A DNA stretch of 64,000 bases from Aeromonas hydrophila subsp. hydrophila ATCC 7966 (GTDB lineage: Bacteria > Pseudomonadota > Gammaproteobacteria > Enterobacterales > Aeromonadaceae). Positions within the stretch are counted from its first letter, which is position 1; each line of letters opens with the position of its first letter. The stretch is taken from assembly GCF_000014805.1 (NCBI RefSeq), contig NC_008570.1:1679001-1743000 (forward strand). Direction: 5' to 3'. This document shows, one piece after another, positions 1-8,169 of this stretch. The notes beneath the pieces were generated by a model that saw only the letters and a program-made list of their open reading frames with translations, was not told the DNA's origin and made no database searches. A program made the translations under genes and the position numbers.

Positions 1-43
1 TATTACCGGTATCGCTGCCGAAAAACAGACCTACACTAGCCAT
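1..43 (-). CDS. fldA: Flavodoxin FldA, N-terminal fragment (cut by window edge)
   Basis: Only the first 14 codons are present, read on the minus strand from an ATG at 43-41. They give MASVGLFFGSDTGN, which matches the flavodoxin N-terminus: strand beta-1 followed by the FMN phosphate loop (S/T-x-T-G-N-T). Flavodoxin is a small cytoplasmic FMN electron carrier. The identification is supported by context, since fldA directly precedes ybfE in enteric bacteria, the order seen here. ybfE ends 40 bases downstream of this start in the opposite sense of travel, so ybfE would be transcribed toward fldA. The rest of the gene lies outside the window. Confidence 0.85.
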   Translation of the reverse strand, partial: MASVGLFFGSDTGN

Positions 44-82
44 AGTGTTTAGTTACCCGTATCTGGTGTTAATGCTTAACGG

Positions 83-379
83 TCAGATTGTGATGCCTGC
101 AGCATGTGCAGACTCAATCTGTTGCTTCAGGATAGATTGGATCAGCTCGGCTCGGCTGACGTTCTGTTGTAACGCAAGTTGGTTCAGGCGTTCCAGCAAC
201 TCGGCCTCCACCTTTAACTCTACCCGCTTCAAACCGTTCTCCCGATCGCGCTTGAGCTGGTTGCGCTTGTTGATCTTGAGCTGGGTCTCGCGGGGGAGTG
301 GGTTGGTCTTTGGCCTGCCGGGGCGCTTCTCATTTGCGAACAGATCCAGTGTTGTTCGATCAGTTTGCTGTTTGGCCAT
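83..379 (-). CDS. ybfE: YbfE-type small DNA-binding protein (LexA-regulated in E. coli)
   Basis: A 98-residue basic protein. Residues 1-50 are rich in K/R and include a GRPKTNPLPR stretch. Residues 50-90 fit a ribbon-helix-helix fold: a short strand (RVELKVEA) then two helices (ELLERLNQLALQQ and SRAELIQSILKQQI). This matches YbfE, which is under LexA control in E. coli. I could not find a clean CTGT-N8-ACAG LexA box upstream, so SOS control is not shown here. It lies between the DUF2788 gene and fldA on the same strand, as in the enteric fldA-ybfE-ybfF-seqA order. Its DNA target is unknown to me. Confidence 0.8.
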   Translation of the reverse strand: MAKQQTDRTTLDLFANEKRPGRPKTNPLPRETQLKINKRNQLKRDRENGLKRVELKVEAELLERLNQLALQQNVSRAELIQSILKQQIESAHAAGITI

Positions 380-399
380 ACATCACAGATGAAAATAAG

Positions 400-621
400 T
401 TAGCCGATGCCTGAGCCTTCCCAGCCCAGTTCGATCAGCCCCTTGGCGACAAAACCTGCACAACCCAGGAAGAGTACCAACCAGACGATGAGTCGGCCGA
501 AACGGGGCACGTTGCCGCGTTTGAGCACGTCCTGAATGGCCAGGCCAATCAATACGAAAATGGCCACAAAGAATAACTTCAGGCCCAGACTCTCAATCAG
601 GTCGATATGTTCACTTAGCAT
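400..621 (-). CDS. DUF2788 family small membrane protein
   Basis: A 73-residue protein with two predicted membrane helices, about residues 12-30 (LGLKLFFVAIFVLIGLAI) and 44-66 (LIVWLVLFLGCAGFVAKGLI), joined by a short basic loop (KRGNVPRFGR). This is the pattern of the DUF2788 family of Aeromonas, Vibrio and relatives, whose function is unknown. The ATG at 621 is the only in-frame start after an AAGGAG sequence, with a rather long spacing of about 12 bases. It sits between ybfF and ybfE, where enteric bacteria have no extra gene, so it is a lineage-specific member of this conserved neighbourhood. Confidence 0.75.
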   Translation of the reverse strand: MLSEHIDLIESLGLKLFFVAIFVLIGLAIQDVLKRGNVPRFGRLIVWLVLFLGCAGFVAKGLIELGWEGSGIG

Positions 622-676
622 GGATTGCGCACACTCCTTATGACGGGCGCACTATATCACAAAGGATTTGAAACTG

Positions 677-1513
677 TTAACCGCCTGTCGACAGGAAATC
701 CACAACCAGTTTGTTGAACAAAACCGGCTTTTCCGCGTGCAGCCAGTGACCGGTGCCGGCGATGACCCGGGCCTTGGCGGCGGGGAATTGCGCCATCACA
801 GTGTCGGTATGTTCAGGCTGCATGTAGTCGGAATCCCCCCCCTTGATGAAGAGCGCTGGGCCCTCGAAGCGGCTCTGTGCATCGGGCCAGCCCATGATGT
901 TGGCGTAGTTGCGCTCAAGGGCCGGGACGTTGAAACGCCAGCCCCAGCCGTGCCCGGTTTTGGCAAACGACTTGAGCAGGAACTGGCGTACGCCGGCGAT
1001 CTCGATGTGCTGCGCCAGGATGGCTTCCGCCTCGCTGCGGCTTTGCGGAACCTGTTCGAGGGTGGCGTTGAGGCCGGCGAACACATTCTGGTGGCGGGCG
1101 TGGGGGTAGGCGACCGGCGCGATATCGGCCACCACCAGCTTGGCAACGCGCGTTGGCGCGAGCTTGGCCAGCTGCATGCCCACCTTGCCCCCCATGGAGT
1201 GACCCACGATGGCTACCTGCTCAAGCCCGAGCCGATCCAGCAGGGCGAGCAGATCGGCGGCCTGGGCCGGGTAGCTCATCTCGTCGGAGTGAAAGGAGGC
1301 GCCGTGGTTGCGCAGATCGACGCTGATGACCCGGTATTGTTCGCTCAGCGGGCGTGCCAGCAGGCCGAGGTTGTCGAGGCTGCCGAACAGCCCGTGGATC
1401 AGCACGACAGGCTGGCCCTGGCCCTGGCCCTGCTCCTTGAAGTTCAATAATGGGTTTTGTTGCAAAATGACACCTTGTCGGTCGTGAGTGCGTTGCTCGT
1501 TGTGATTTAACAC
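677..1513 (-). CDS. ybfF: Alpha/beta hydrolase, YbfF-type esterase
   Basis: A 278-residue alpha/beta hydrolase. The oxyanion-hole motif is [15 protein letters not shown], the nucleophile elbow is GHSMGG (catalytic Ser), and the catalytic His is in [11 protein letters not shown] near the C-terminus. YbfF of E. coli hydrolyses short and longer acyl esters, including acyl-CoA model substrates; the physiological substrate is not known. The longest frame starts at GTG 1513, but the first 16 residues look unlike the family. A TTG at 1465 preceded by AAGGTG would give a 262-residue protein closer to the E. coli length. It is divergent from seqA, as in enteric genomes. Confidence 0.88.
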
Positions 1514-1672
1514 ACTGGAAAGAAAAGGATTTCACTCATTGCGGAGCAAAAAAGTGTGGTTTATTTTCTAAAAAAGTCTGCCAGATCGGCTATCAGTGCG
1601 ACGGATCACACACTTGGCCCGCTATTATGCCGTATTCTCGATGAGATTCATGCACATCTGTCCGCCCCTTGC

Positions 1673-1701
1673 TTGGGCTGCCGGGTTTGCCTATGTATAA
1701 T
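1673..1701 (+). promoter_or_regulatory. Sigma-70 promoter of seqA-pgm
   Basis: TTGGGC at 1673-1678 and a perfect TATAAT at 1696-1701 are separated by 17 bases. Transcription would start near 1708, some 30 bases before the seqA ATG. Two GATC sites at 1584-1587 and 1604-1607, 20 bases apart (about two helical turns), lie upstream. SeqA binds pairs of hemimethylated GATC sites at such spacing, so autoregulation is possible but not shown. Confidence 0.65.
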
Positions 1702-1738
1702 CGCCGCATCCGAATTTCGACGAGTCCAGCGCATCCCT

Positions 1739-2248
1739 ATGAAAACCATCGAGCTTGATGACGATCTCTACTTCTATATCGCCAGCCAGACCCGGCACAT
1801 CGGCGAGAGTGCCTCCGATATCCTGCGCCGCCTGCTGGAACAGCCCGCCAACCAGGCAGCTCCGGTGACCGAACCGGTGACGACGGCCCAGCCGCACACT
1901 GTGGCCGATGCCATGGGGCTGGAGGCGCTGCTCGACTCTGGCGAGCTGCAAAAAGAAGAGAAGTCTATCAACCGCTTCATGCAGGTGCTCAGTACCCTCT
2001 ACCGGGATGACCCGGTCGGGTTTACCCAGGCCACCGAAATCAAGGGGCGCAAGCGCGTCTATTTCTCGCGGGATCCCGATGCCCTGCGCGCCAGCGGCAG
2101 CACCACCAAGCCCAAGCCGGTGCCGGAGACCCCGTTCTGGGTGATCACCAATACCAACACCAGTCGCAAGCAGAACATGGTGGCCCAGCTGATGACCAGC
2201 ATGGGGTATGGCGACGAGGTGATCGCCCGGGTGTGCGGCGCAATTTAA
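1739..2248 (+). CDS. seqA: SeqA, negative modulator of replication initiation
   Basis: A 169-residue protein starting [18 protein letters not shown]. The N-terminal oligomerisation domain (residues 1-35, ending [10 protein letters not shown]) is joined by a Pro/Thr-rich linker to the C-terminal DNA-binding domain (about 85-169), which contains the conserved [16 protein letters not shown] segment that contacts hemimethylated GATC. SeqA sequesters newly replicated oriC and the dnaA promoter. A longer in-frame extension begins at 1556, but the ATG at 1739 matches the family start and follows a good promoter. It is 57 bases upstream of pgm, an order conserved in E. coli, so the two are probably co-transcribed. 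Confidence 0.97.
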
Positions 2249-2305
2249 CGCTTCATCAGACTCAGGCCTTGCCGGGCAAGGCCGCCATCAAGCAAGGACA
2301 ACGCC

Positions 2306-3955
2306 ATGGCACAGCATTCCCACGCCGGTCAGCCGGCCCGTTTGAGCGACCTGACCAACATCCCCCGTCTGGTCAGCGCCTACTACCTCAACAAGCCCGA
2401 CATGAGCCGCCCCGAGCAGCGGGTTGCCTTTGGCACCTCCGGTCACCGCGGTAGCGCCCTGCACAATGCCTTCACCGAATCCCACATCCTGGCGGTGACC
2501 CAGGCGCTGGTGGAGTATCGCCAGCAGGCCGGCATCACGGGCCCGCTGTTTGTCGGCATGGATACCCACGCCCTCTCTGAATCCGCCTTTGCCAGCGCGG
2601 TGGAAGTGCTGGCGGCCAACGGCGTCGAGACCCGCATTCAGGCCGGCCTCGGTTTTACCCCGACCCCGGTCATCTCTCACGCCATTCTGCGCCACAATGC
2701 CGGCAAACCGGCTGCCCGTGCTGACGGCGTGGTGATCACCCCGTCCCACAACCCGCCGGAAGACGGTGGCTTCAAATACAACCCGCCCCATGGCGGCCCC
2801 GCTGAAGGGGAGATCACCAAGTGGGTGGAGGATCGCGCCAACGCGATTCTGGAAGCGGGTCTGGCCGGCGTGAAGCGCATGGCGTTCGCCGAGGCCCTCA
2901 AGAGCCCGTTCGTGGCCCTGCACGATTACGTTACTCCCTATGTGGATGACCTGAAGAACGTGCTGGACATGGATGCCATCAAGCAGGCCGGCATCAAGAT
3001 CGGTGTCGATCCGCTTGGCGGCTCCGGCGTCGCCTACTGGGACGTCATCGCCAAGACCTATGGTCTGAACATCGAGGTGGTGAACTACAAGGTCGACCCG
3101 ACCTTCTCCTTCATGACCCTGGATAAAGACGGCAAGATCCGGATGGACTGCTCCAGCCCGTTCGCCATGGCCAGCCTGATTGCCCTCAAGGACAAGTTCG
3201 ACATCGCCCTTGGCAACGACCCTGACTACGACCGTCACGGCATCGTCACCAAGTCCGGCCTGATGAACCCGAACCACTATCTGGCGGTGGCGATCCAGTA
3301 TCTGTTTACCCATCGTACCGGCTGGTCCAAAGAGTCTGCGGTCGGCAAGACGCTGGTCTCCTCTTCCATGATCGACCGAGTGGCCGGCGAGATTGGCCGC
3401 ACCCTCAAAGAGGTGCCGGTCGGCTTCAAGTGGTTCGTGGATGGCCTCTACAGCGGCGAGTTCGGCTTTGGCGGCGAGGAGAGCGCGGGCGCCTCCTTCC
3501 TGCGCAAAGACGGCACCGTCTGGACCACTGACAAGGATGGTTTCATCCTGGCGCTGCTGGCGGCGGAAATTCTGGCGGTGACCGGCAAGGATCCGCAGAC
3601 CCACTACGATGCACTGGAAGCCAAGTTTGGTCGTTCCAGCTATCGTCGCATCGACGCCCCGGCCAACAGCGCCCAGAAGGCGGTGCTCTCCAAGCTGGAT
3701 CCGGCGCTGGTGGAAGCCTCCACCCTGGCCGGCGAGCCCATCATCGCCAAGCTGACCAAGGCGCCGGGTAACGATGCCGCCATCGGCGGCCTCAAGGTGG
3801 TGACCGAGAACGGCTGGTTCGCGGCGCGCCCCTCCGGCACTGAGTCCATCTACAAGATCTACATGGAGAGCTTCAAGGGAGAGGCGCACCTGGACCTCAT
3901 CCAGCAGGAAGCCCAGCAGATCGTCTCCGCCGCCCTGGCCAAGGCCGGGGTCTGA
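2306..3955 (+). CDS. pgm: Phosphoglucomutase, alpha-D-glucose-specific
   Basis: A 549-residue cytoplasmic enzyme interconverting glucose 1-phosphate and glucose 6-phosphate, feeding glycogen and UDP-glucose (cell surface) synthesis. The active-site phosphoserine loop is [20 protein letters not shown] (about residues 148-167). The metal-binding loop is DPDYDRHG, the sugar-binding loop is GEESAGASF, and the phosphate-binding loop near the C-terminus is RPSGTES. Length agrees with E. coli Pgm (546). The ATG at 2306 follows AAGGACAACGCC. A Rho-independent terminator follows at 3983. The long reading frame on the opposite strand (2288-3970) is a codon-bias shadow. Confidence 0.98.
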   Translation: MAQHSHAGQPARLSDLTNIPRLVSAYYLNKPDMSRPEQRVAFGTSGHRGSALHNAFTESHILAVTQALVEYRQQAGITGPLFVGMDTHALSESAFASAVEVLAANGVETRIQAGLGFTPTPVISHAILRHNAGKPAARADGVVITPSHNPPEDGGFKYNPPHGGPAEGEITKWVEDRANAILEAGLAGVKRMAFAEALKSPFVALHDYVTPYVDDLKNVLDMDAIKQAGIKIGVDPLGGSGVAYWDVIAKTYGLNIEVVNYKVDPTFSFMTLDKDGKIRMDCSSPFAMASLIALKDKFDIALGNDPDYDRHGIVTKSGLMNPNHYLAVAIQYLFTHRTGWSKESAVGKTLVSSSMIDRVAGEIGRTLKEVPVGFKWFVDGLYSGEFGFGGEESAGASFLRKDGTVWTTDKDGFILALLAAEILAVTGKDPQTHYDALEAKFGRSSYRRIDAPANSAQKAVLSKLDPALVEASTLAGEPIIAKLTKAPGNDAAIGGLKVVTENGWFAARPSGTESIYKIYMESFKGEAHLDLIQQEAQQIVSAALAKAGV

Positions 3956-3982
3956 GTTCGACTCAAGCACCCGCGGAATATG

Positions 3983-4012
3983 AAAGAGGAGCCTTGATGG
4001 CTCCTCTTTTTT
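3983..4012 (+). terminator. Rho-independent terminator after pgm
   Basis: Perfect stem AAAGAGGAGCC / GGCTCCTCTTT with loop TTGAT, followed by a T run. It ends seqA-pgm transcription. The mirror A run means it can also act on the minus-strand EamA gene that ends at 4040. Confidence 0.9.
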
Positions 4013-4039
4013 ATTGCGCTTGAGTTGGAGCCGTCGTGC

Positions 4040-4921
4040 TCACGGCTTGCCGCACTGGCCGGTGCTAGCCCGGCGGGCCTGCCAGCGTTTGAAGAAGGGG
4101 CGGGCCGGCAGCTTCATCAGGAACAGGGAGAGCAGGATCACCCCGATGCCGAGCCATTGGCGAGCGTCCAGCGTTTCCCCCACCATCAGCACGCCGCAGG
4201 AGACCGCCACCATGGGGTTGGTGAGGGCCAGCATGCCCATCACCTCCGGGCCGTGGCGCTTGAGCCCCCACAACCAGGCCCAGTAGGCCAGCGCCGTGTT
4301 GAGCAGGATCAGCCAGAGCAGGCCGGGAGCGCTTGCCGGCTGCGGCATCGGCATGGGGCCGGCCAGCCACCAGGCGAGCGGGATCAGCATCAGGCCGCCC
4401 AGCAGCAGCTGCCAGGCGGTCAGCGCCAGTAGATCGCTGACCGGCCAGCGCTGCATCCAGCGGCTGGACTGGCCGATGAGCAGGGTGGCCAGTAGGGCGC
4501 AGGTGACGCCGACAGGATCCAGGTTGGCGGAAGGATTGAGCAGCAACAAGACCCCGCCCAGCCCCATCAGGCCCAGCAGCAGCCATTTCAGAGACGGCCT
4601 GACGCCATCTTGTAACCAGGCCAGCAACATCAAGACCAGCGGCAGGGTGGCACCCAGGGTGCCCGCCACGGCCCCCGGCAGCCGGAAGGCGGCCACGAAC
4701 AGCAGGGCGAAAAACGCAGCGATGTTGCAAAACGCCAGCAGGCACTGCTTTCCCCAGGGCAGGGGCGGCAGGCGCGGGCGTACCAGCAACAGGAGCAACC
4801 CGGCCGGCAACGCCCGCCACACCGCCACCCAGTAGGGGGAGTAGTCGGTCAGAGAGAGGCTGACGACGGCATAGGTGCTGCCCCAGAGCAAAGGGGCCAG
4901 CAGGGCGATCAGCATGGGCAT
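4040..4921 (-). CDS. EamA-family drug/metabolite exporter
   Basis: A 293-residue inner-membrane protein with about ten predicted helices arranged as two EamA repeats (roughly residues 1-135 and 140-280). The N-terminal LLWGSTYAVVS is typical of the DMT superfamily, as is the basic C-terminus. The substrate cannot be read from sequence; relatives export amino acids, nucleotides or toxic metabolites. It is divergent from a MarR-type gene with a 96-base intergenic region holding two matching inverted repeats, so repression by that MarR protein is likely (inference). Start is the ATG at 4921; no strong ribosome-binding site is visible. Confidence 0.85.
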   Translation of the reverse strand: MPMLIALLAPLLWGSTYAVVSLSLTDYSPYWVAVWRALPAGLLLLLVRPRLPPLPWGKQCLLAFCNIAAFFALLFVAAFRLPGAVAGTLGATLPLVLMLLAWLQDGVRPSLKWLLLGLMGLGGVLLLLNPSANLDPVGVTCALLATLLIGQSSRWMQRWPVSDLLALTAWQLLLGGLMLIPLAWWLAGPMPMPQPASAPGLLWLILLNTALAYWAWLWGLKRHGPEVMGMLALTNPMVAVSCGVLMVGETLDARQWLGIGVILLSLFLMKLPARPFFKRWQARRASTGQCGKP

Positions 4922-4938
4922 GAATTTGTCTCTTTATG

Positions 4939-4962
4939 AAGTATCTTCAAGTAAAGATAAAT
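4939..4962. promoter_or_regulatory. Candidate MarR operator 1
   Basis: Inverted repeat TATCTT-N6-AAGATA at 4942-4959 inside a longer motif AAGTATCT...AAAGATAA. The same motif recurs 47 bases away at 4986. The placement between eamA and marR suggests joint control of both genes. Confidence 0.5.
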
Positions 4963-4985
4963 TAGCCTCAAATTGGTTTACCATC

Positions 4986-5009
4986 AAGTATCTCGATGAA
5001 AAGATAAGT
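4986..5009. promoter_or_regulatory. Candidate MarR operator 2
   Basis: TATCTC-N6-AAGATA at 4989-5006, a second copy of the operator-1 motif. It ends 8 bases before the marR start codon, so occupancy would block marR translation-proximal transcription (autorepression, inferred). Confidence 0.5.
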
Positions 5010-5017
5010 GGCCGAAG

Positions 5018-5500
5018 ATGGAATCAGATCATGTAGACCTGCTGCTGGCCCAGTGGGCCCGGCAGCGTCCGGATCTCGACTGCTCTCCCATGGGCGTGCT
5101 GGGACGGGTGGCGCGAATGGCGGCGATCGCCGGACGGGAGGTGAGCGAGGAGCTCAAGGAGTGCGGCCTGCTCGGCAGCGACTTCGACATTCTGGCGACC
5201 CTGCGCCGGGCCGGCGAACCGCTCACCCCGACCGTGCTCTATCAATCCGCCATGTTGAGCTCGGGGGCCATGACCGCCCGGCTCGACAAACTGGCAGAGC
5301 GAGGCTTGATCGAACGTCAGGCCGCCCCGAGCGATCGGCGCAGCCTGCTGGTCTGTTTGACCGACGCGGGCCGGGAATTGGTTGACCGGGCGGTGGAGCG
5401 GCACGTGGCCAACGAGCGGCGCCTGCTGGCGCCATTGACCCTGGCCGAGCAGGAGCAGCTGGCCGCCCTGCTCAAGCGCTGGCTGCTGGAAAACGAGTGA
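5018..5500 (+). CDS. MarR-family transcriptional regulator
   Basis: A 160-residue winged-helix protein. The N-terminal dimerisation helix precedes the core domain: LLGSDFDILATLRRAG, then the recognition helix region TPTVLYQSAMLSSGAMTARLDKLAERGLIERQ, then the wing with the DRRSLLVCLTDAGR signature, and a C-terminal helix. MarR proteins usually repress a neighbouring exporter or enzyme and are released by small aromatic or oxidising ligands. The likely target is the divergent EamA exporter, given the two shared inverted repeats. The effector is unknown. A shorter start is possible but the ATG at 5018 includes the usual N-terminal helix. Confidence 0.92.
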   Translation: MESDHVDLLLAQWARQRPDLDCSPMGVLGRVARMAAIAGREVSEELKECGLLGSDFDILATLRRAGEPLTPTVLYQSAMLSSGAMTARLDKLAERGLIERQAAPSDRRSLLVCLTDAGRELVDRAVERHVANERRLLAPLTLAEQEQLAALLKRWLLENE

Positions 5501-5524
5501 ACCCCGCAGCCGGGTGAACTGTCG

Positions 5525-6115
5525 TCATGCGTCCGCAGACAGGATGGCCTGCATCTGGGCCAGCACTGCGTTCACCTTGGCTGCGGGCGGATGGGTTCGG
5601 CCCAGCACGCGCAATCCCCACACCATGGTCATCAGCAAGGCGGCGGTGGCGTCGACGTCGCGCCCGGCGGCCAGCTCCCCAGCCACCTGCGCCTGGCGCA
5701 GGGCTGCGCTGACCCGCAGCTCGACTTCGGCGAGGTGGCTGCTGGCGGTCTCCTGAATGAGCGGGTGGTGGCGGCCGATCTCCAGCAAGGTGTTGACCAG
5801 CAGGCAGCCACGGTGCGCCTCGCTGGCGATGGCATCCCGGGCCACTGCATCGAGCAGGGCCTGCACGCCCGCCAGGGGGGAGGCTGTCGAGCCCAGGATC
5901 TGCTCGATCTGCGCCAGGCTCTGCGCCGAATAACGCTGCAGCACCTCCATGAACAACCCCTCCTTTGAGCTGAAGGCGCCATACAGGCTGCTGGGCTTGA
6001 GTCCCATCCGTTCGACCAGCGCGGCAATGCCGGTGTTGCTGAAGCCGGTATCCCAGAAGGCGTTGAGAGCGATTTCCAGTACCTGTTCTCTGTCAAATGA
6101 TGCGGGTCTTGCCAT
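5525..6115 (-). CDS. TetR/AcrR-family transcriptional repressor
   Basis: A 196-residue regulator. The N-terminal helix-turn-helix spans about residues 8-55 (REQVLEIALNAFWDTG, then TGIAALVERMGLKPSSLYGAF), followed by the ligand-binding helical domain including ACRHGCLLVNT-like sequence (HRGCLLVNTLLEIG). This is the YxaF/LmrA/NemR-like group by its N-terminal pattern. The frame is open upstream to 6253, but the ATG at 6115 gives the standard TetR N-terminus (MARPASFDREQV). It is divergent from the peroxiredoxin-like gene across 109 bases that contain a promoter with nested inverted repeats. Its role as repressor of that gene is inferred from this layout. Confidence 0.9.
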   Translation of the reverse strand: MARPASFDREQVLEIALNAFWDTGFSNTGIAALVERMGLKPSSLYGAFSSKEGLFMEVLQRYSAQSLAQIEQILGSTASPLAGVQALLDAVARDAIASEAHRGCLLVNTLLEIGRHHPLIQETASSHLAEVELRVSAALRQAQVAGELAAGRDVDATAALLMTMVWGLRVLGRTHPPAAKVNAVLAQMQAILSADA

Positions 6116-6167
6116 CTCGAGTCCTGCCTTGTGAAACTCCATTCTGGAGTGATCGCTAAAAAACAAC

Positions 6168-6212
6168 TTGACCATGGGGCGTGGTCCGCTTGATATTGTA
6201 GCGACCACTACA
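6168..6212 (+). promoter_or_regulatory. Promoter with overlapping inverted repeats (candidate TetR operator)
   Basis: TTGACC (6168-6173), 17-base spacer, TGATAT (6191-6196) form a sigma-70 promoter directed at the peroxiredoxin-like gene. One inverted repeat, GTGGTC (6181-6186) with GACCAC (6203-6208), spans the -10 element. A second, TGTAG-N6-CTACA (6197-6212), covers the start region. Binding of the divergent TetR protein here would block transcription (inference). Confidence 0.5.
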
Positions 6213-6224
6213 AAAAGGATGGTC

Positions 6225-6893
6225 ATGATGCACACACTCGAGCAAAAAATCAAAGCGTACGATGAGCAGAAGCAGCGCCAGGTACCGGCCCCGGTACTGG
6301 CCCTGATGGAGGAGGCGACCCGCAGCTTGCAGGCAAGCGGGCTGGAGCAGGCTGCGCTCGGGCGCGGAGAGCGGATGCCCGACTTCGCCCTGCCGGATCA
6401 GCACGGAGTGGTGCGCCCGCTCTCCCACTATCTGGCGGAGGGCCCTGTGCTGCTCAACATCTATCGCGGTGGCTGGTGCCCCTACTGCAACATGGAGATG
6501 CAGGCGCTCAACGCCGTGTTGCCGGCGCTGCGCGAGCGCGGCGTGAACCTCATCGGCATGACGCCGGAAACCCCCAGTTCGGCGCAGGATACCCTCACCG
6601 CCAACGGGCTGGCGATCACCGTGCTGAGCGACGAGGGCAACCGGGTCTCGGCAGAGTTGGGACTGGTGTTCGAGCTGCCGGAGGCGCTCAGGCCCATCTA
6701 TGCCGGCTTTGGCATCGACATCCCGGCGAGCAACGGCGACGAGAGCTTCACTCTGCCGGTACCGGCCAGCTACATCATCGGCCAGGACCGCACCGTGCAC
6801 TACCACTTCATCAACGCCGATTACACCCGTCGGGTCGAGCCGGCCGCCCTGCTTGCCGAGCTGGATCGTCTGGCGAAGGCGGGGGCACTGTAA
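6225..6893 (+). CDS. Peroxiredoxin-like AhpC/TSA family protein
   Basis: A 222-residue thioredoxin-fold protein. After an N-terminal helix (about residues 1-55) comes the fold with NIYRGGWCPYCNMEMQALN near residue 85: a CxxC active site inside the AhpC/TSA context, typical of the peroxiredoxin-like family. It probably reduces peroxides or disulfides in the cytoplasm, since no signal peptide is seen. Of several Met codons, ATG 6225 is best placed, 6-7 bases after AAAAGG; ATG 6219 directly abuts it. Regulated, by position, by the divergent TetR protein. A bidirectional terminator separates it from mltB. Confidence 0.88.
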   Translation: MMHTLEQKIKAYDEQKQRQVPAPVLALMEEATRSLQASGLEQAALGRGERMPDFALPDQHGVVRPLSHYLAEGPVLLNIYRGGWCPYCNMEMQALNAVLPALRERGVNLIGMTPETPSSAQDTLTANGLAITVLSDEGNRVSAELGLVFELPEALRPIYAGFGIDIPASNGDESFTLPVPASYIIGQDRTVHYHFINADYTRRVEPAALLAELDRLAKAGAL

Positions 6894-6932
6894 ACGCACA
6901 CTGCACCCGAAGGCGCAGTGTGGATGGTTGGC

Positions 6933-6959
6933 AAGGCGGCCCTGAGGGCCGCCTTTTTT
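6933..6959. terminator. Bidirectional Rho-independent terminator
   Basis: Stem AAGGCGGCCC / GGGCCGCCTT with loop TGA, followed by T6. It lies between the convergent peroxiredoxin-like gene and mltB. Confidence 0.85.
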
Positions 6960-6970
6960 ATCCGGCCGAC

Positions 6971-8074
6971 TCAGTAACCGCCGCGGGCATCCTTCACCGC
7001 CAGCCCCAGCTGCCACACCGCCATGGCGTAGTGGGTGCTGTGGTTGTAGCGGGTGATGGTGTAGAAGTTGGGCAGGCCGTACCAGTACTGATAGCCGGTG
7101 CCCACATCCAGGCGCAGCAGGCTCGCCTCGCTGTGGTTGCCGAGGGTGCTGGTGGGGGTCAGCCCGGCGCGGCGCAGGGAGGCGACCGGGTAGCGGGTCT
7201 GGAAGCCGTGCTCGTAGCCGGGCAGCTGGCCCTGACCGCGCACCGCCACCGGTTGCCCCTTCTCCCAGCCGTGGGCCTTGAAGTAGTTGGCCACGCTGCC
7301 GATGGCATCCACCGGATCCCACAGGTTGGTGTGGCCGTTGCCGTTGAAGTCCACCGCGTAGCGCTGGAAGCTGGAGGGCATGAACTGGCCGTAACCCATG
7401 GCGCCGGCGTAGGAGCCCTTGGGTTCGGTGGGATCCATCCCCTCGTCGCGGGTCATCACCAGAAAGGATTCCAGCTCGCTGGTGAAGAACTCGGCCCGGC
7501 GCGGATAGTCGAACGCCAGGGTCGCCAGCGCATCCAGGATGCGGGTCTTGCCCATCACCCGGCCCCAGCGGGTCTCCACGCCTATGATGCCGACGATGAT
7601 CTCCGGCGGCACCCCATAGACCTGCTGGGCACGGTTGAGCTCGTTCTCGTACTCACGCCAGAAGCTGACGCCGTTCTGTACGTTGTCCGGGGTGATGAAC
7701 TTGGCGCGGTAGCGATTCCAGGCGCCGGTCGGGCCGGTGGGCGGCGTGGTGGTGGGGGCCTGGGCGTCCATCAGGCGGATGATCCAGTCATAACGCTCGG
7801 CCTGGGCCAGCACCCGGTGCAGCTCGGCGCCGTCGAAGCCGTGCTTTTGCACCATCCGCTGCACGAAGTTGTCCACGTTGGCGCGATTGGCGAAGTCCCC
7901 CTTGCTGACACCCGGCTGGCTCACCTGCCCATAGAAGGGTTTGCTCGGCGGCGTCTGGTTGATGAAGGCGCTGTTGGGCTGGGGCTTGACCACGGGCTTG
8001 GCAGCCGGCGTGCTGCTGCAGCCATAGAGCATGGGAAACAGGGAGAGGGTGAGCACGGAGACAAGGCGACGCAT
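6971..8074 (-). CDS. mltB: Membrane-bound lytic murein transglycosylase B
   Basis: A 367-residue outer-membrane lipoprotein precursor that cleaves peptidoglycan to 1,6-anhydro products. The signal peptide MRRLVSVLTLSLFPMLYGC ends in a lipobox (LYGC), then an SSTPAAK tether. The catalytic domain carries GVETRWG with the catalytic Glu (about residue 175) and the conserved MGYGQFMPSSFQ motif. Length matches E. coli MltB (361). The reading frame remains open far upstream to 8617, but the lipoprotein signal fixes the start at ATG 8074. It lies 95 bases downstream of ynjF on the same strand and may have its own promoter. Confidence 0.96.
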   Translation of the reverse strand: MRRLVSVLTLSLFPMLYGCSSTPAAKPVVKPQPNSAFINQTPPSKPFYGQVSQPGVSKGDFANRANVDNFVQRMVQKHGFDGAELHRVLAQAERYDWIIRLMDAQAPTTTPPTGPTGAWNRYRAKFITPDNVQNGVSFWREYENELNRAQQVYGVPPEIIVGIIGVETRWGRVMGKTRILDALATLAFDYPRRAEFFTSELESFLVMTRDEGMDPTEPKGSYAGAMGYGQFMPSSFQRYAVDFNGNGHTNLWDPVDAIGSVANYFKAHGWEKGQPVAVRGQGQLPGYEHGFQTRYPVASLRRAGLTPTSTLGNHSEASLLRLDVGTGYQYWYGLPNFYTITRYNHSTHYAMAVWQLGLAVKDARGGY

Positions 8075-8169
8075 AAGGTTCTCATGAGCCTGAAAAAGAG
8101 TGTCGCCATGGTAAAACATTGTCGTCCATGCGCAAGTGTTCCGTAGCGGGCCCCTCCCGTCGTTCTGCC

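Noticed and set aside
365..385. Possible LexA box at the ybfE start
   Set aside because: CTGT-N8-ACAT differs from the needed ACAG and overlaps the start codon; too weak to call.
2288..3970. 560-codon open frame antisense to pgm
   Set aside because: It mirrors the pgm reading frame almost exactly; high GC and strong codon bias keep the reverse frame open. The translation has no family resemblance.
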